Counted from the stretch's first letter, positions 9,487-16,584 are shown. The stretch: 64,000 nt of DNA from Patescibacteria group bacterium UBA6220 (GCA_002421745.1 DISC01000003.1:1-64000), one strand, 5' to 3'. A program made the numbers and translations. Notes: a model not told the origin generated them from the letters alone.

Positions 9487-10758
9487 TTATTCAGCCGCCT
9501 CATTATCATCTTTAATTTCCTCATCTTCAGCTTCTTCAATTTCCAATGGCTGTTCTGCCTCTTGATCGCTTTTAACATCTATTTTCCATCCTGTTAATTT
9601 TGCAGCCAATCTTACATTCTGACCATCTTTTCCAATAGCTAAAGATAGCTGATCAGTTGGAACAATTACTAAAGCCATATTTTTAGGCAATATTTTTACA
9701 TCAATAACTTTAGCCGGAGATAAGGCATTAGTTATAAATTTGGCTGTGTTGTCTGAATACTCAATAATATCTATTTTTTCACCACCCAATTCAGAAATAA
9801 CAGCCGAAACTCTTACTCCTCGCTGACCAACCATAGCTCCGATTGGATCAACTCCTTCTGCCATAGAAGCTACAGCAATTTTAGTTCTACTTCCTGGCTC
9901 TCTAGCAAGTGACTTTATTTCAATTTGATTTCCAGAAATTTCCGGAACTTCCAATTCAAATAATTTGGAAATCAATTTAGGATAAATACGTGACAATAAA
10001 ATAATTGGTCCTTTCGGAGTGGTGTCTACTCTTAAAACAAACAATTTTAAACGTTGACCTTCTTTATAAAATTCTCCTCTGATTTGTTCTTCTTTTGGCA
10101 AAACTCCCAGACTTTTTCCAATATCAAAATATACATTTGGACCTTCAATTCTTTGAACAATTCCGCTTACAATCTCCCCTTCTTTTGATTTGTATTCTTC
10201 CAAAACCGCTTCTTTTTCTGCTTCTCTGATTTTTTGCAAAATAACTTGCTTGGCAGTTTGAGCAGCAATACGACCAAAATCTTCTTTTTGTTCCACGGGA
10301 ATAATCTGCTCTTCTCCTAATTCTAATTTTAATTTTTGCTCTTCAACCTCTTCAATTAAAATATGCCTTTCTGGATTATATCGCACTCTTTTTTGAATAT
10401 TTTCATTAATATGAGTTGCTTCCTCTTCGTGCATTTCTGCTTCAGTTGGTCTATAGCTATCTTTTATTTTAAAATTAAAAATATGTTTTTCTTCTTCTGG
10501 CTGCTCCTCTCCTTCTGTCGGCTCTGTTGGTTCGGGAATATAAACAACTGTATCATCAACCACTGTTTTTGTTCTCCAAAAATTAACCTTTCCGCTTTTT
10601 GCATCAATTTTGGCTTTGATTAATTGACCCTTTTTACCATATTCTTTTTTATATGCCGAAGCTAAAGCATGCTCCACTGTTTCCAAAACTCTTTCTTGTG
10701 ATAATCCTTTTTCTTCGGTTATCTGTGTTATAGCTGATAAAAATGATTGAAAGTCCAT
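9487..10758 (-). CDS. nusA: Transcription termination/antitermination factor NusA
   Basis: 423 residues. The N-terminal RNA-polymerase-binding domain contains an acidic, Pro/Glu-rich insertion (EPTEPTEGEEQPEEE, about residues 75-90). An S1 domain follows (EGEIVSGIVQRIEGPNVYFDI), then two KH domains (VGQRGVRVSAVISELGGEKIDII and AIGKDGQNVRLAAKLTGWKIDV) and an acidic tail. It modulates pausing, hairpin termination and antitermination. It heads the nusA-tig-clpP group. Its roughly 160-base leader carries a promoter, an early terminator hairpin and a long palindrome, which suggests attenuation or autoregulation. The usual rimP and infB neighbours are absent. Confidence 0.95.
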   Translation of the reverse strand: MDFQSFLSAITQITEEKGLSQERVLETVEHALASAYKKEYGKKGQLIKAKIDAKSGKVNFWRTKTVVDDTVVYIPEPTEPTEGEEQPEEEKHIFNFKIKDSYRPTEAEMHEEEATHINENIQKRVRYNPERHILIEEVEEQKLKLELGEEQIIPVEQKEDFGRIAAQTAKQVILQKIREAEKEAVLEEYKSKEGEIVSGIVQRIEGPNVYFDIGKSLGVLPKEEQIRGEFYKEGQRLKLFVLRVDTTPKGPIILLSRIYPKLISKLFELEVPEISGNQIEIKSLAREPGSRTKIAVASMAEGVDPIGAMVGQRGVRVSAVISELGGEKIDIIEYSDNTAKFITNALSPAKVIDVKILPKNMALVIVPTDQLSLAIGKDGQNVRLAAKLTGWKIDVKSDQEAEQPLEIEEAEDEEIKDDNEAAE

Positions 10759-10815
10759 ATTTGTATTTCTTTCTTATTTAATTAATTATTGTTTCTCGCT
10801 AACGCAAAACATTGT

Positions 10816-10849
10816 AATATGAACTACATATATATATGTAGTTCATATT
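10816..10849. promoter_or_regulatory. 34-bp perfect palindrome in the nusA leader
   Basis: Two 17-base arms read identically on both strands, centred between 10832 and 10833 (left arm begins AATATGAACTACATA). In the nusA transcript it would form a long hairpin about 57 bases before the ATG. As DNA it could be an operator between nusA and cca. Confidence 0.75.
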
Positions 10850-10870
10850 TTTATATTATCGTCTTTTTAT

Positions 10871-10895
10871 AAAAAAAATCGGAAATCCATTCCGA
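10871..10895 (-). terminator. Early terminator / attenuator in the nusA leader
   Basis: On the minus strand the hairpin TCGGAA-TGGAT-TTCCGA (10895-10879) runs directly into eight T residues (10878-10871). It lies about 20-45 bases after the predicted nusA start site and before the nusA ATG. No minus-strand gene lies upstream, so it makes sense as an attenuator. Confidence 0.65.
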
Positions 10896-10923
10896 CAGTC
10901 GATAATTCATTTCTTTGTTTATC

Positions 10924-10951
10924 ATTTTAACAGAAGATTGCTAGTTGTCAA
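10924..10951 (-). promoter_or_regulatory. nusA promoter
   Basis: On minus, a perfect TTGACA (10946-10951), a 16-bp spacer and TAAAAT (10924-10929). It overlaps the -35 box of the divergent cca promoter. Confidence 0.7.
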
Positions 10952-10973
10952 GTGCCTTATTTTAATATAAAAT
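10945..10973 (+). promoter_or_regulatory. cca promoter, probably giving a leaderless mRNA
   Basis: TTGTCA (10945-10950), a 17-bp spacer and TAAAAT (10968-10973). The ATG at 10981 lies about 7 bases after the -10 box, where transcription should start, so little or no 5' leader is expected. Confidence 0.6.
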
Positions 10974-10980
10974 ACATATT

Positions 10981-12489
10981 ATGAAGAGCGAAAACAAACA
11001 AATAAAAATACCAAAAAACGTATTGTTTTGCATCAACACCCTAAAAGAAAAAGGCTTCGCAGCTTATATTGTTGGCGGATGTACTCGTGATTATTTACGT
11101 GGAATAGAGCCCTCAGATTGGGATGTTACTACTGCCGCCACACCAGAACAAACTCAATCTATTTTTAACAACCTCCAGATTAAAACTTTTTATGAAAACA
11201 CTTTTGGTACCGTAGGCGTAGCTTTTAAAACAAAGAAAAAAGAACCTGAGTATGAAATAGTGGAAATAACTACTTATCGATCAGAATCAGCTTATTCAGA
11301 CAATCGTCATCCTGACAAGGTAGAATGGTCAAAATCTATTGAAGAAGATCTTTTAAGAAGAGATTTTACTATTAATGCTATTGCCTTATCCCCTATTAAT
11401 AATACCCAAAAATTTGAAACTATTGATTTGTTTTCTGGACAAGAAGACTTAAAAAAACATCTCATTAGGGCTGTAGGAATTCCCGAAGAAAGATTTAAAG
11501 AAGACGCATTAAGAATGATGCGCGCTATAAGGTTTCAAACTACTCTAGGTGAAAATTGGGAAATTGAAGAAAAAACATGGAAAGCTATTGTTGCGTGCGC
11601 TTCCCTATTAAAAAATATCTCACAAGAACGTATTAGAGATGAACTTATTAAAATAATTAACCATAAAAATGCAGCTAAAGGCATTGAATTACTAAGAATA
11701 TCAGGACTTTTAGCTTATATTATTCCAGAACTACTGGAGGGATGCGATATCTCCCAAAACAAACATCATGTTTATGATTGCTATAAACATAACCTAGAAT
11801 CCTTGGATTTTGCTGCTAAAAAAGGTTTTAATTTTCAAATTAAAACAGCTGCCTTATTGCATGATATTGGAAAACCTCGAACCAAAAGAGGCACAGGAAT
11901 AAATGCTACTTTTTATAATCATGAAATAGTTGGAGCTAAAATGACTACTTCTATTCTAAAACGCTTACATTTTACTAATAAAGACGCAGAAAAAATTACT
12001 ATTTTAGTACGATATCATTTGTTTTATTATAATGTAGACGAAGTAAAAGAAGCTTCTATTAGAAGATTAATCAAAAACGTGGGTATAGAAAATATGGAAG
12101 ATTTGCTTAAATTAAGAATGGCAGATCGCATTGGTTCTGGGTGTCCAAAGGCTGAACCTTATAAATTAAGACATTTGAAATATATGATTGATAAGGTTTC
12201 AACTGACCCTATTTCCGTAAAAATGCTGAAAATAAACGGTCAAGATATTATGGATATTTTAAAAATACAGCCTTCCCCAAAAATTGGCCAAATATTGGAT
12301 GTTTTATTAGAAGAAGTACTAAAAGATCCAAAAAATAACACAAAAAAATACCTAAAAAACAAACTAAAAGAACTCAGTATTTTAGATGAAACCCAATTAA
12401 AAGAACTATCTAACGAAGCTAAAGAACAAAAAAACATAATTCAGACCCAAGAAACTAAAAAAATTAAAGGAAAATACTGGGTTTGTTAA
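10981..12489 (+). CDS. cca: CCA tRNA nucleotidyltransferase with HD domain
   Basis: 502 residues. The class II nucleotidyltransferase core shows VGGCTRDYLRG (about 31-41), the catalytic DWD (46-48) and RRDFTINAIA, followed by the RFKEDALRMMRAIRF helix of poly(A) polymerase-type enzymes. An HD domain (LLHDIGKPRTKRG, about 291-303) sits in the C-terminal half. It adds CCA to tRNA 3' ends. The tRNA genes in this window do not encode CCA (for example tRNA-Ala ends ...TCCA then CCCC), which fits a need for this enzyme. It diverges from nusA and is followed at once by tRNA-Ala. Confidence 0.93.
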   Translation: MKSENKQIKIPKNVLFCINTLKEKGFAAYIVGGCTRDYLRGIEPSDWDVTTAATPEQTQSIFNNLQIKTFYENTFGTVGVAFKTKKKEPEYEIVEITTYRSESAYSDNRHPDKVEWSKSIEEDLLRRDFTINAIALSPINNTQKFETIDLFSGQEDLKKHLIRAVGIPEERFKEDALRMMRAIRFQTTLGENWEIEEKTWKAIVACASLLKNISQERIRDELIKIINHKNAAKGIELLRISGLLAYIIPELLEGCDISQNKHHVYDCYKHNLESLDFAAKKGFNFQIKTAALLHDIGKPRTKRGTGINATFYNHEIVGAKMTTSILKRLHFTNKDAEKITILVRYHLFYYNVDEVKEASIRRLIKNVGIENMEDLLKLRMADRIGSGCPKAEPYKLRHLKYMIDKVSTDPISVKMLKINGQDIMDILKIQPSPKIGQILDVLLEEVLKDPKNNTKKYLKNKLKELSILDETQLKELSNEAKEQKNIIQTQETKKIKGKYWVC

Positions 12490-12529
12490 AATAACAATCT
12501 TTAATCTCTACCCTATTAAAAAATAGATT

Positions 12530-12600
12530 GGGCCCGTAGTTAAACGGTATAATACTACTTTCGCATAGTAGAGATAGGAGTTCAATTCTCCTCGGGTCCA
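12530..12600 (+). tRNA. tRNA-Ala (anticodon CGC)
   Basis: A 71-base cloverleaf: acceptor GGGCCCG with CGGGTCC, containing the G3-U70 wobble that is the alanine identity element; D-loop AACGGTA; anticodon stem CTACT/AGTAG with loop TTCGCAT; T arm AGGAG-TTCAATT-CTCCT; discriminator A. CCA is not encoded. Confidence 0.93.
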
Positions 12601-12660
12601 CCCCGAACTAGAGTTTTAAAACCGCACCAAAAGTGCGGTTTTGTAAAACACAGTTCGGGG
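12601..12660 (+). terminator. Nested hairpin / terminator after tRNA-Ala
   Basis: CCCCGAACT (12601-12609) pairs perfectly with 12652-12660. Enclosed is a 10-bp hairpin AAAACCGCAC (12618-12627) with its complement at 12633-12642, ending in TTTT. The inner hairpin is a plausible terminator. The outer stem begins at the base directly after the tRNA. Confidence 0.6.
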
Positions 12661-12662
12661 TA

Positions 12663-12700
12663 GTCCGGAACCGTGTTGCGGAGCAACTCTGGTTTCGGAC
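12663..12700. repeat. Second GC-rich hairpin after tRNA-Ala
   Basis: An imperfect inverted repeat (GTCCGGAACC against GGTTTCGGAC) encloses GTTGC-GGA-GCAAC. It is much more GC-rich than its surroundings, like the islands after the other tRNA genes. The rest of the stretch to 12790 is AT-rich, with nothing recognised. Confidence 0.5.
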
Positions 12701-12790
12701 ACTTCTTCGCTAAAATCTTTTACATAAAATCAAAATTTTGTATTGATTAAATTCAATTTATGGTTTAAAATTGACCAATAAAACGACTAT

Positions 12791-13045
12791 ATGTACTACG
12801 TTTATCTTATAAAAAGTATAAATAAAAACTGGCAATATGTCGGTTACTCAACCGACTTAAAGAAACGTCTCAAGACGCATCAAAAAGGATTATCTTCCGC
12901 AACAAAACCGTATAGACCATTTAACTTAATATTTTACGAAGCGTATAAATCAAGAGTAGATGCCAAAAGACGAGAAAAATACTTTAAAACTAATCAAGGA
13001 AGACGTGCCTTAAAATTATTAGTAACTGATAGCCTAAAAAACTGA
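12791..13045 (+). CDS. Small GIY-YIG domain protein
   Basis: 84 residues, essentially one GIY-YIG nuclease domain: YYVYLIKSI (residues 2-10), QYVGYSTDLKKRLKTHQKG with the Arg of the active-site helix, and the later PFNLIFYEAY and RRAL segments, as in the UPF0213/YhbQ group of stand-alone domains. These cut or bind branched or damaged DNA in some relatives, but the role of the stand-alone form is not settled. It lies alone between tRNA-Ala and tRNA-Pro, beside repeated and mobile-looking DNA, so an origin with a mobile element is possible but not shown. Confidence 0.88.
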   Translation: MYYVYLIKSINKNWQYVGYSTDLKKRLKTHQKGLSSATKPYRPFNLIFYEAYKSRVDAKRREKYFKTNQGRRALKLLVTDSLKN

Positions 13046-13085
13046 TTATTATTTTTAAAGTATAGACAAAACTATTAATTTATTT

Positions 13086-13134
13086 TATGTCCACTAAATG
13101 TCCGGCAAATTTATGTGGACATTTAGCGGACATA
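13086..13134. repeat. 18-bp inverted repeat built of TGTCC motifs
   Basis: TATGTCCACTAAATGTCC (13086-13103) and its inverted copy at 13117-13134 match at 17 of 18 positions. The same TGTCC blocks recur at 14.34-14.87 kb, so this marks the left end of that repeat family. Confidence 0.7.
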
Positions 13135-13148
13135 AATATCTAAAAAAC

Positions 13149-13219
13149 CGGGATGTAATATAAAGGCATTATGCAGGCTTCGGGAGTCTGTAATCTGGGT
13201 TCAATTCCCAGCATCCCGA
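13149..13219 (+). tRNA. tRNA-Pro (anticodon CGG)
   Basis: 71 bases. Acceptor CGGGATG pairs with CATCCCG and has the C1-G72 pair usual for proline tRNA. Anticodon stem CAGGC/GTCTG has loop TTCGGGA with G37. T arm is CTGGG-TTCAATT-CCCAG; discriminator A. The D arm pairs weakly. CCA is not encoded. Confidence 0.85.
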
Positions 13220-13448
13220 CATTTATATGTCAATTTTCTTGCTGGGAATTGAAGGCGGAGCGCTGACGAGCGCGAGCCAGGCCTAAGTGCAACCTCACCA
13301 GAGGTTGACACGAAGGAATTCCCAGCATCCCGACATTTATATGTCATTTTTCTTGCTGGGAATTGAAGGCGGAGCGCTGACGAGCGCGAGCCAGGCCTAA
13401 GTGCAACCTCACCAGAGGTTAACACGAAGGAATTCCCAGCATCCCGAC
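13207..13448 (+). repeat. 114-bp tandem repeat seeded by the tRNA-Pro 3' end
   Basis: CCCAGCATCCCGAC, the last bases of tRNA-Pro, occurs at 13207, 13321 and 13435, exactly 114 bp apart. The two intervening units (13207-13320 and 13321-13434) are almost identical. Each unit contains an inverted copy of the tRNA end (GCTGGGAATT), a GACAT-TTAT-ATGTC hairpin and the GC-rich GAGCGCGAGCC stretch. A minus-strand frame crosses both units only because 114 is divisible by three; it is not a credible gene. Confidence 0.9.
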
Positions 13449-13533
13449 CGTTCGACTTCGTGCTCCATTAGAGCACTTCGCTCATGGTCTACGACCAACA
13501 ATCACAATGAAATTCTACAATTTCCTGTTTAAT

Positions 13534-13549
13534 TGTTCCACGTGGAACG
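13534..13549. promoter_or_regulatory. parS-like site 1
   Basis: TGTTCCACGTGGAACG, one base from a perfect palindrome and close to the ParB/Spo0J consensus TGTTNCACGTGAAACA. Confidence 0.7.
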
Positions 13550-13572
13550 TCATTCTGCCGTATTTTAAGCTA

Positions 13573-13643
13573 AAATCCTTAATTTAATTGCTAAAATACT
13601 ACTTTCAAGCAGCAGTAATATGGGTTCGATTCTAGTCAGATCC
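13573..13643 (+). pseudogene. tRNA-like relic
   Basis: The 3' half looks like a tRNA: an anticodon-like stem CTACT/AGCAG with loop TTCAAGC, four variable bases, GGGTTCGATTC and a CAGATCCA end. The 5' acceptor bases do not pair with the 3' end and the T stem is weak, so it is probably decayed. The resemblance to the 3' half of tRNA-Ala is clear (shared CTACTTTC). A terminator hairpin follows at 13697. Confidence 0.4.
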
Positions 13644-13696
13644 ACGATTAAAGCTTTATTTCCAAAAAAACATCTCAAAACATTAGTTTCTTTTTT

Positions 13697-13719
13697 AAAA
13701 CCACCAAAAAGGTGGTTTT
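13697..13719 (+). terminator. Intrinsic terminator
   Basis: AAAACCACC-AAAAA-GGTGGTTTT followed by further T residues. It would end a plus transcript through the tRNA-like relic. Confidence 0.7.
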
Positions 13720-13868
13720 TTAAGAGAGAAATGTCGCACAATATTATCAATTTACGTATTTATGCGACGAATGATTAGTCATTTTTAGGAAAAATACTTT
13801 TTTAAAAACAATCACTTCCCTCAAAAAAGCACATTATCAATAATTTAATATATACGATTAAACAATAA

Positions 13869-13900
13869 TTTTATAATGTTCCACGTGGAACATTATAAAA
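13869..13900. promoter_or_regulatory. parS-like site 2 in a 32-bp palindrome
   Basis: The perfect core TGTTCCACGTGGAACA (13877-13892) lies inside a longer perfect palindrome extending to 13869 and 13900. Confidence 0.8.
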
Positions 13901-14048
13901 AATCACTAAAAAACATCAAATTATAAGTAATATGATATTTTAAAGCATTTTAATTTTTAAAAAACAATGCTTTATCTTAAAAAACAACATTATCAATAAT
14001 TACCCTTAAAAAAACATAACCTATTTTTATTAATATATAGATAATCTT

Positions 14049-14255
14049 ACTTTTTTGACCAAATGACTTATTTTAAATTTCTGTTTTTCCCAAAAAACAT
14101 TAATCATTTGAATTACTATGAATAATAATTCAATGTTCCACGTGGAACACTACAACAATAATCACCTCTATTTTACCAAATAATGAATGATGTGACTTTT
14201 TTGACCAAATGACATATTTTAAATTTATATTTTTCCCAAAAAACATTAATCATTT
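14049..14255 (+). repeat. Pair of 61-bp direct repeats
   Basis: 14049-14109 and 14195-14255, offset 146 bp, are near-identical. Both begin ACTTTTTTGACCAAATGAC and end AACATTAATCATTT. parS-like site 3 lies between them. No frame is open through them. Confidence 0.85.
14134..14149. promoter_or_regulatory. parS-like site 3
   Basis: Perfect palindrome TGTTCCACGTGGAACA, identical to the core of site 2. Confidence 0.8.
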
Positions 14256-14443
14256 TACTACCTATACATATTATATTATCAAAAAACTAATATATATGAA
14301 AAAATAAGACTATTAATGATGTTTTTTACTCACATAATCGTGTCCGCTAATGTCCGGCAAATGTCCGGATAAATATAATTATGTCCGCTAAATAAATATT
14401 CTTAAGATCTGCTAAATTGTTATATTTTTTATAATATATAAGA

Positions 14444-14459
14444 TGTTCCACGTGGAACA
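14444..14459. promoter_or_regulatory. parS-like site 4
   Basis: Perfect palindrome TGTTCCACGTGGAACA. Confidence 0.8.
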
Positions 14460-14752
14460 CTATTGTCTATTTTGGGATGAAGCTATTAATTTAACCTTAA
14501 AATGCAATATATTTGGGATAAAGACTATAAATTTAATGCAAATATTGTATTTTATTGTTTTTTTCATTTAAATGTCTTTTTATGTTTTTCTTAAATTAAA
14601 TCAGTTATTTATGATTTTTCAATCATACTTTTTATTGTTATATATTAATTTATAGTATAAAATTCATTATTTTTACTAAAGTATTAGTCAAAAATGTTAA
14701 ATAATGTTATTTTTATTGTTTTCTGGACATTTGCCGGACACGATTTTGGTTA

Positions 14753-14803
14753 TGTGGACAAACATGTGGACAACTGTTCGTTTATGTGGACAAATGTGGA
14801 CAT
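14753..14803 (-). promoter_or_regulatory. Cluster of DnaA-box-like 9-mers
   Basis: TTGTCCACA (on minus) at 14753-14761, 14765-14773 and 14785-14793, plus a variant at 14795-14803, all in one orientation. It differs by one base from the TTATCCACA found beside dnaA and equals the form typical of actinobacterial DnaA boxes. Whether this host's DnaA binds it is not known. Confidence 0.45.
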
Positions 14804-14910
14804 TTGCCGGACACGAATATTGACCTAAATATGTCCACATAACTTATCGGACATTTGCTGGACATAAAATATATTTGTGTTTTTGTCCAATAATAATTAT
14901 AATTATATTA

Positions 14911-15321
14911 ATGGAAGATAATTACCCAAAATATAACATAGGAAAAATAGGGGAATTAACCGCAGAAAAATACTTAAAATCCAAAAAATACAAAATCCTA
15001 GAAAAAAACTATTTTTTAAAAACTAAAACTAATATTAAATTAGGGGAGATAGATATTGTTGCCAAAAAAAATAACACTATTGTCTTTGTAGAAGTAAAGG
15101 CCATAAACAAAGAAAGGGGGATTGGCTTCCGGCCGGAAGACAAAGTAAATAAATCCAAAAAAAGAAAACTTATAATAACAGCCACCAAATGGTTGCAAAA
15201 AAACAAATTACCTTTGACCACAGACCATCAAATTGATATAATTGCAATTGAATTAAACCTAGAAAGAAAAAGCGCCAAACTTAGACATTACGAAAACGCT
15301 ATTGAAAATAAAAAATATTAA
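14911..15321 (+). CDS. yraN: YraN/UPF0102-family nuclease-like protein
   Basis: 136 residues from the ATG at 14911. An earlier in-frame ATG would add a 12-residue leader (with PIIIIII) that has no family match. GKIGELTAEKYLKSKKYKILEKN, GEIDIVAKKNNTIVFVEVKA and the KVNKSKKRKL helix are the restriction-endonuclease-like Asp...ExK core of the UPF0102 family: Glu46 and Asp48 in GEIDIV, and EVK. Members are thought to process nucleic acid, but a substrate is not firmly established. It is the first gene after the parS-like region and leads into the lipid gene cluster with only an 8-base gap to plsY. Confidence 0.88.
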   Translation: MEDNYPKYNIGKIGELTAEKYLKSKKYKILEKNYFLKTKTNIKLGEIDIVAKKNNTIVFVEVKAINKERGIGFRPEDKVNKSKKRKLIITATKWLQKNKLPLTTDHQIDIIAIELNLERKSAKLRHYENAIENKKY

Positions 15322-15329
15322 TTAACACA

Positions 15330-15929
15330 ATGCAAAATCTACTTATCTTATTAATTCTCATTCTTCTTGGTTATTTGTCTGGATCTATTCCTTTTGGATA
15401 TTTAATCTCAAAAACTAAAAACATAGACATAAGAAAACAGGGGAGTGGTAATATCGGAGCCACCAATGTCTCTAGATTTTTGGGTTTAAAATACGCCATA
15501 TTAGTAGGAATACTAGATATTGCTAAGGCGGTCTTACCTATATATATAGGAAGTCTGTTTTTTCAACCTGGTTGGGAATTGGCCTTAATCTCAATCGCAC
15601 CAGTTATGGGACATCTTTTTCCTGTTTGGTTAAAATTTAAGGGAGGTAAAGCTGTCTCTGTTATTTTTGCTTCAATTATAATGGTAATGGGTTGGCAATA
15701 TTCGCTTATTTTGTTGGGAATTTGGATAATTTCTTTGTTTTTAATAAAAATAATGAGTTTAACTAATATTATTATTTTCATTATTGTTCCTTTTATTTTT
15801 TGGCATCAAACTCACTCCTATATATATGTAGCTCTTGGTATTTTTTATGTTTTGATTATTTGGTGGGCGCATCGTGAAAACATCAAACGTCTTATTGCCG
15901 GAACTGAACCAAAATTGATTAAAAAATAA
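15330..15929 (+). CDS. plsY: Glycerol-3-phosphate acyltransferase PlsY
   Basis: 199 residues, multi-pass membrane protein. The three conserved PlsY loops are intact: SGSIPFGYLISK (about 12-23), RKQGSGNIGATNVSR (about 31-45) and GHLFPVWLKFKGGKAVSV (about 95-112). PlsY transfers an acyl group from acyl-phosphate to glycerol-3-phosphate to make lysophosphatidic acid. It is the most canonical of three PlsY-like genes in this cluster. PlsX, which makes acyl-phosphate in many bacteria, is absent, but the FakA/FakB genes downstream would supply acyl-phosphate from free fatty acids. Confidence 0.95.
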   Translation: MQNLLILLILILLGYLSGSIPFGYLISKTKNIDIRKQGSGNIGATNVSRFLGLKYAILVGILDIAKAVLPIYIGSLFFQPGWELALISIAPVMGHLFPVWLKFKGGKAVSVIFASIIMVMGWQYSLILLGIWIISLFLIKIMSLTNIIIFIIVPFIFWHQTHSYIYVALGIFYVLIIWWAHRENIKRLIAGTEPKLIKK

Positions 15930-15961
15930 CACATTAAGATTAATTAATAATATCCATAGCA

Positions 15962-16522
15962 ATGAATTCATATCTTTATTATCTTTGGACTATATTCTTT
16001 TTCTTTTGGCCAGCCTACATTGCCAATGCTGTGCCACCCCTATTAAGTAAAATTAATATCTTAAATCATCCAATTGATAATAATAAAAACCTATGGGGTG
16101 CACCTATTTTGGGTAACCATAAAACTTGGCGTGGCTTAGTAGCAGAACTAATTACTTGTAGTGTTTTTACGCAAATTTTCTTTACAATCAACAATTATTA
16201 TCATCTCGGCATCTATGAATCTCTTGGATTTAATTCTTATTATCAATTTGGAGGACTACTCTTTGGATTGATTTTAGGAACAGGTATAGTTTTTGGAGAC
16301 ATTTCTTTTGCTTTTATCAAGCGTCGCTTAAAACTTAGACCAGGCTTTCCTTTTATTCCTTTTGACCAAACTAATTATGTGATCGGTGCCTTTATTTTTA
16401 TTGAACCATTTGCCCACTTAGGCCTTATTTTTTGGTTTAATTTATTTATCCTCACTTTTTTTGTTCACATTCTCGCCAACCGACTTGGGTACAATTTAGG
16501 CTTGCACAAAGCAAAATGGTAA
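15962..16522 (+). CDS. CDP-archaeol synthase (CarS/DUF46)-like membrane protein
   Basis: 186 residues, about five membrane segments. It carries the family pattern PAYIANAVPPLL (about 18-29), LGNHKTWRGL (about 51-60), GTGIVFGDISFAFIKRRLKLRPG (about 100-122) and PFDQTNYVIGA. In archaea CarS attaches CTP to the unsaturated archaetidic acid precursor. Bacterial relatives probably make CDP-activated lipid, replacing or supplementing CdsA. Its place between PlsY and the Fak genes supports a role in phospholipid headgroup activation. The exact lipid substrate cannot be read from sequence. Confidence 0.8.
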   Translation: MNSYLYYLWTIFFFFWPAYIANAVPPLLSKINILNHPIDNNKNLWGAPILGNHKTWRGLVAELITCSVFTQIFFTINNYYHLGIYESLGFNSYYQFGGLLFGLILGTGIVFGDISFAFIKRRLKLRPGFPFIPFDQTNYVIGAFIFIEPFAHLGLIFWFNLFILTFFVHILANRLGYNLGLHKAKW

Positions 16523-16584
16523 TATAGTATAAAAAAGCACCAATAAACCATAATCCGCGGTAATTCCGCGCCTTATGAAAAATT

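Larger units (their letters stand above)
14351..14864. repeat. Iteron-like 16-bp motif, TGTCC-N6-TGTCC
   Basis: TGTCCGGCAAATGTCC occurs at 14351-14366. Its inverse GGACATTTGCCGGACA occurs at 14725-14740 and 14798-14813, and with one mismatch at 14849-14864. A partial copy lies at 13099-13110. Isolated TGTCC blocks fill the space between. The half-sites are 11 bp apart, one helical turn, as for protein-binding iterons. Confidence 0.8.
13449..14910. other. Non-coding region with parS-like and iteron-like sites
   Basis: About 1.46 kb without a credible gene on either strand. It is very AT-rich apart from the four CACGTG palindromes, the TGTCC motifs, a short GTGCTC/GAGCAC hairpin near 13470 and the tRNA-like relic. 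The clustering suggests a chromosomal centromere, or a replication or partition locus. No parA or parB gene is in the window. Confidence 0.6.

Noticed and set aside
12791..13045. Alternative code with TGA read as glycine, as in some CPR lineages
   Set aside because: The GIY-YIG gene ends naturally at TGA, other long genes contain no internal TGA, and glycine is encoded by GGN throughout.
12791..13045. The GIY-YIG gene as a homing endonuclease
   Set aside because: It is a single small domain with no DNA-binding C-terminus and is not inside an intron or host gene.
13201..13425. A 74-residue minus-strand frame with two copies of TSGEVALRPGSRSSALRLQF
   Set aside because: It exists because the 114-bp repeat is a multiple of three; it covers the tRNA-Pro end and has no independent support.
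13207..13448. CRISPR array
   Set aside because: Only two and a bit units of 114 bp that are repeated along their whole length, with no unique spacers and no cas genes in the window.
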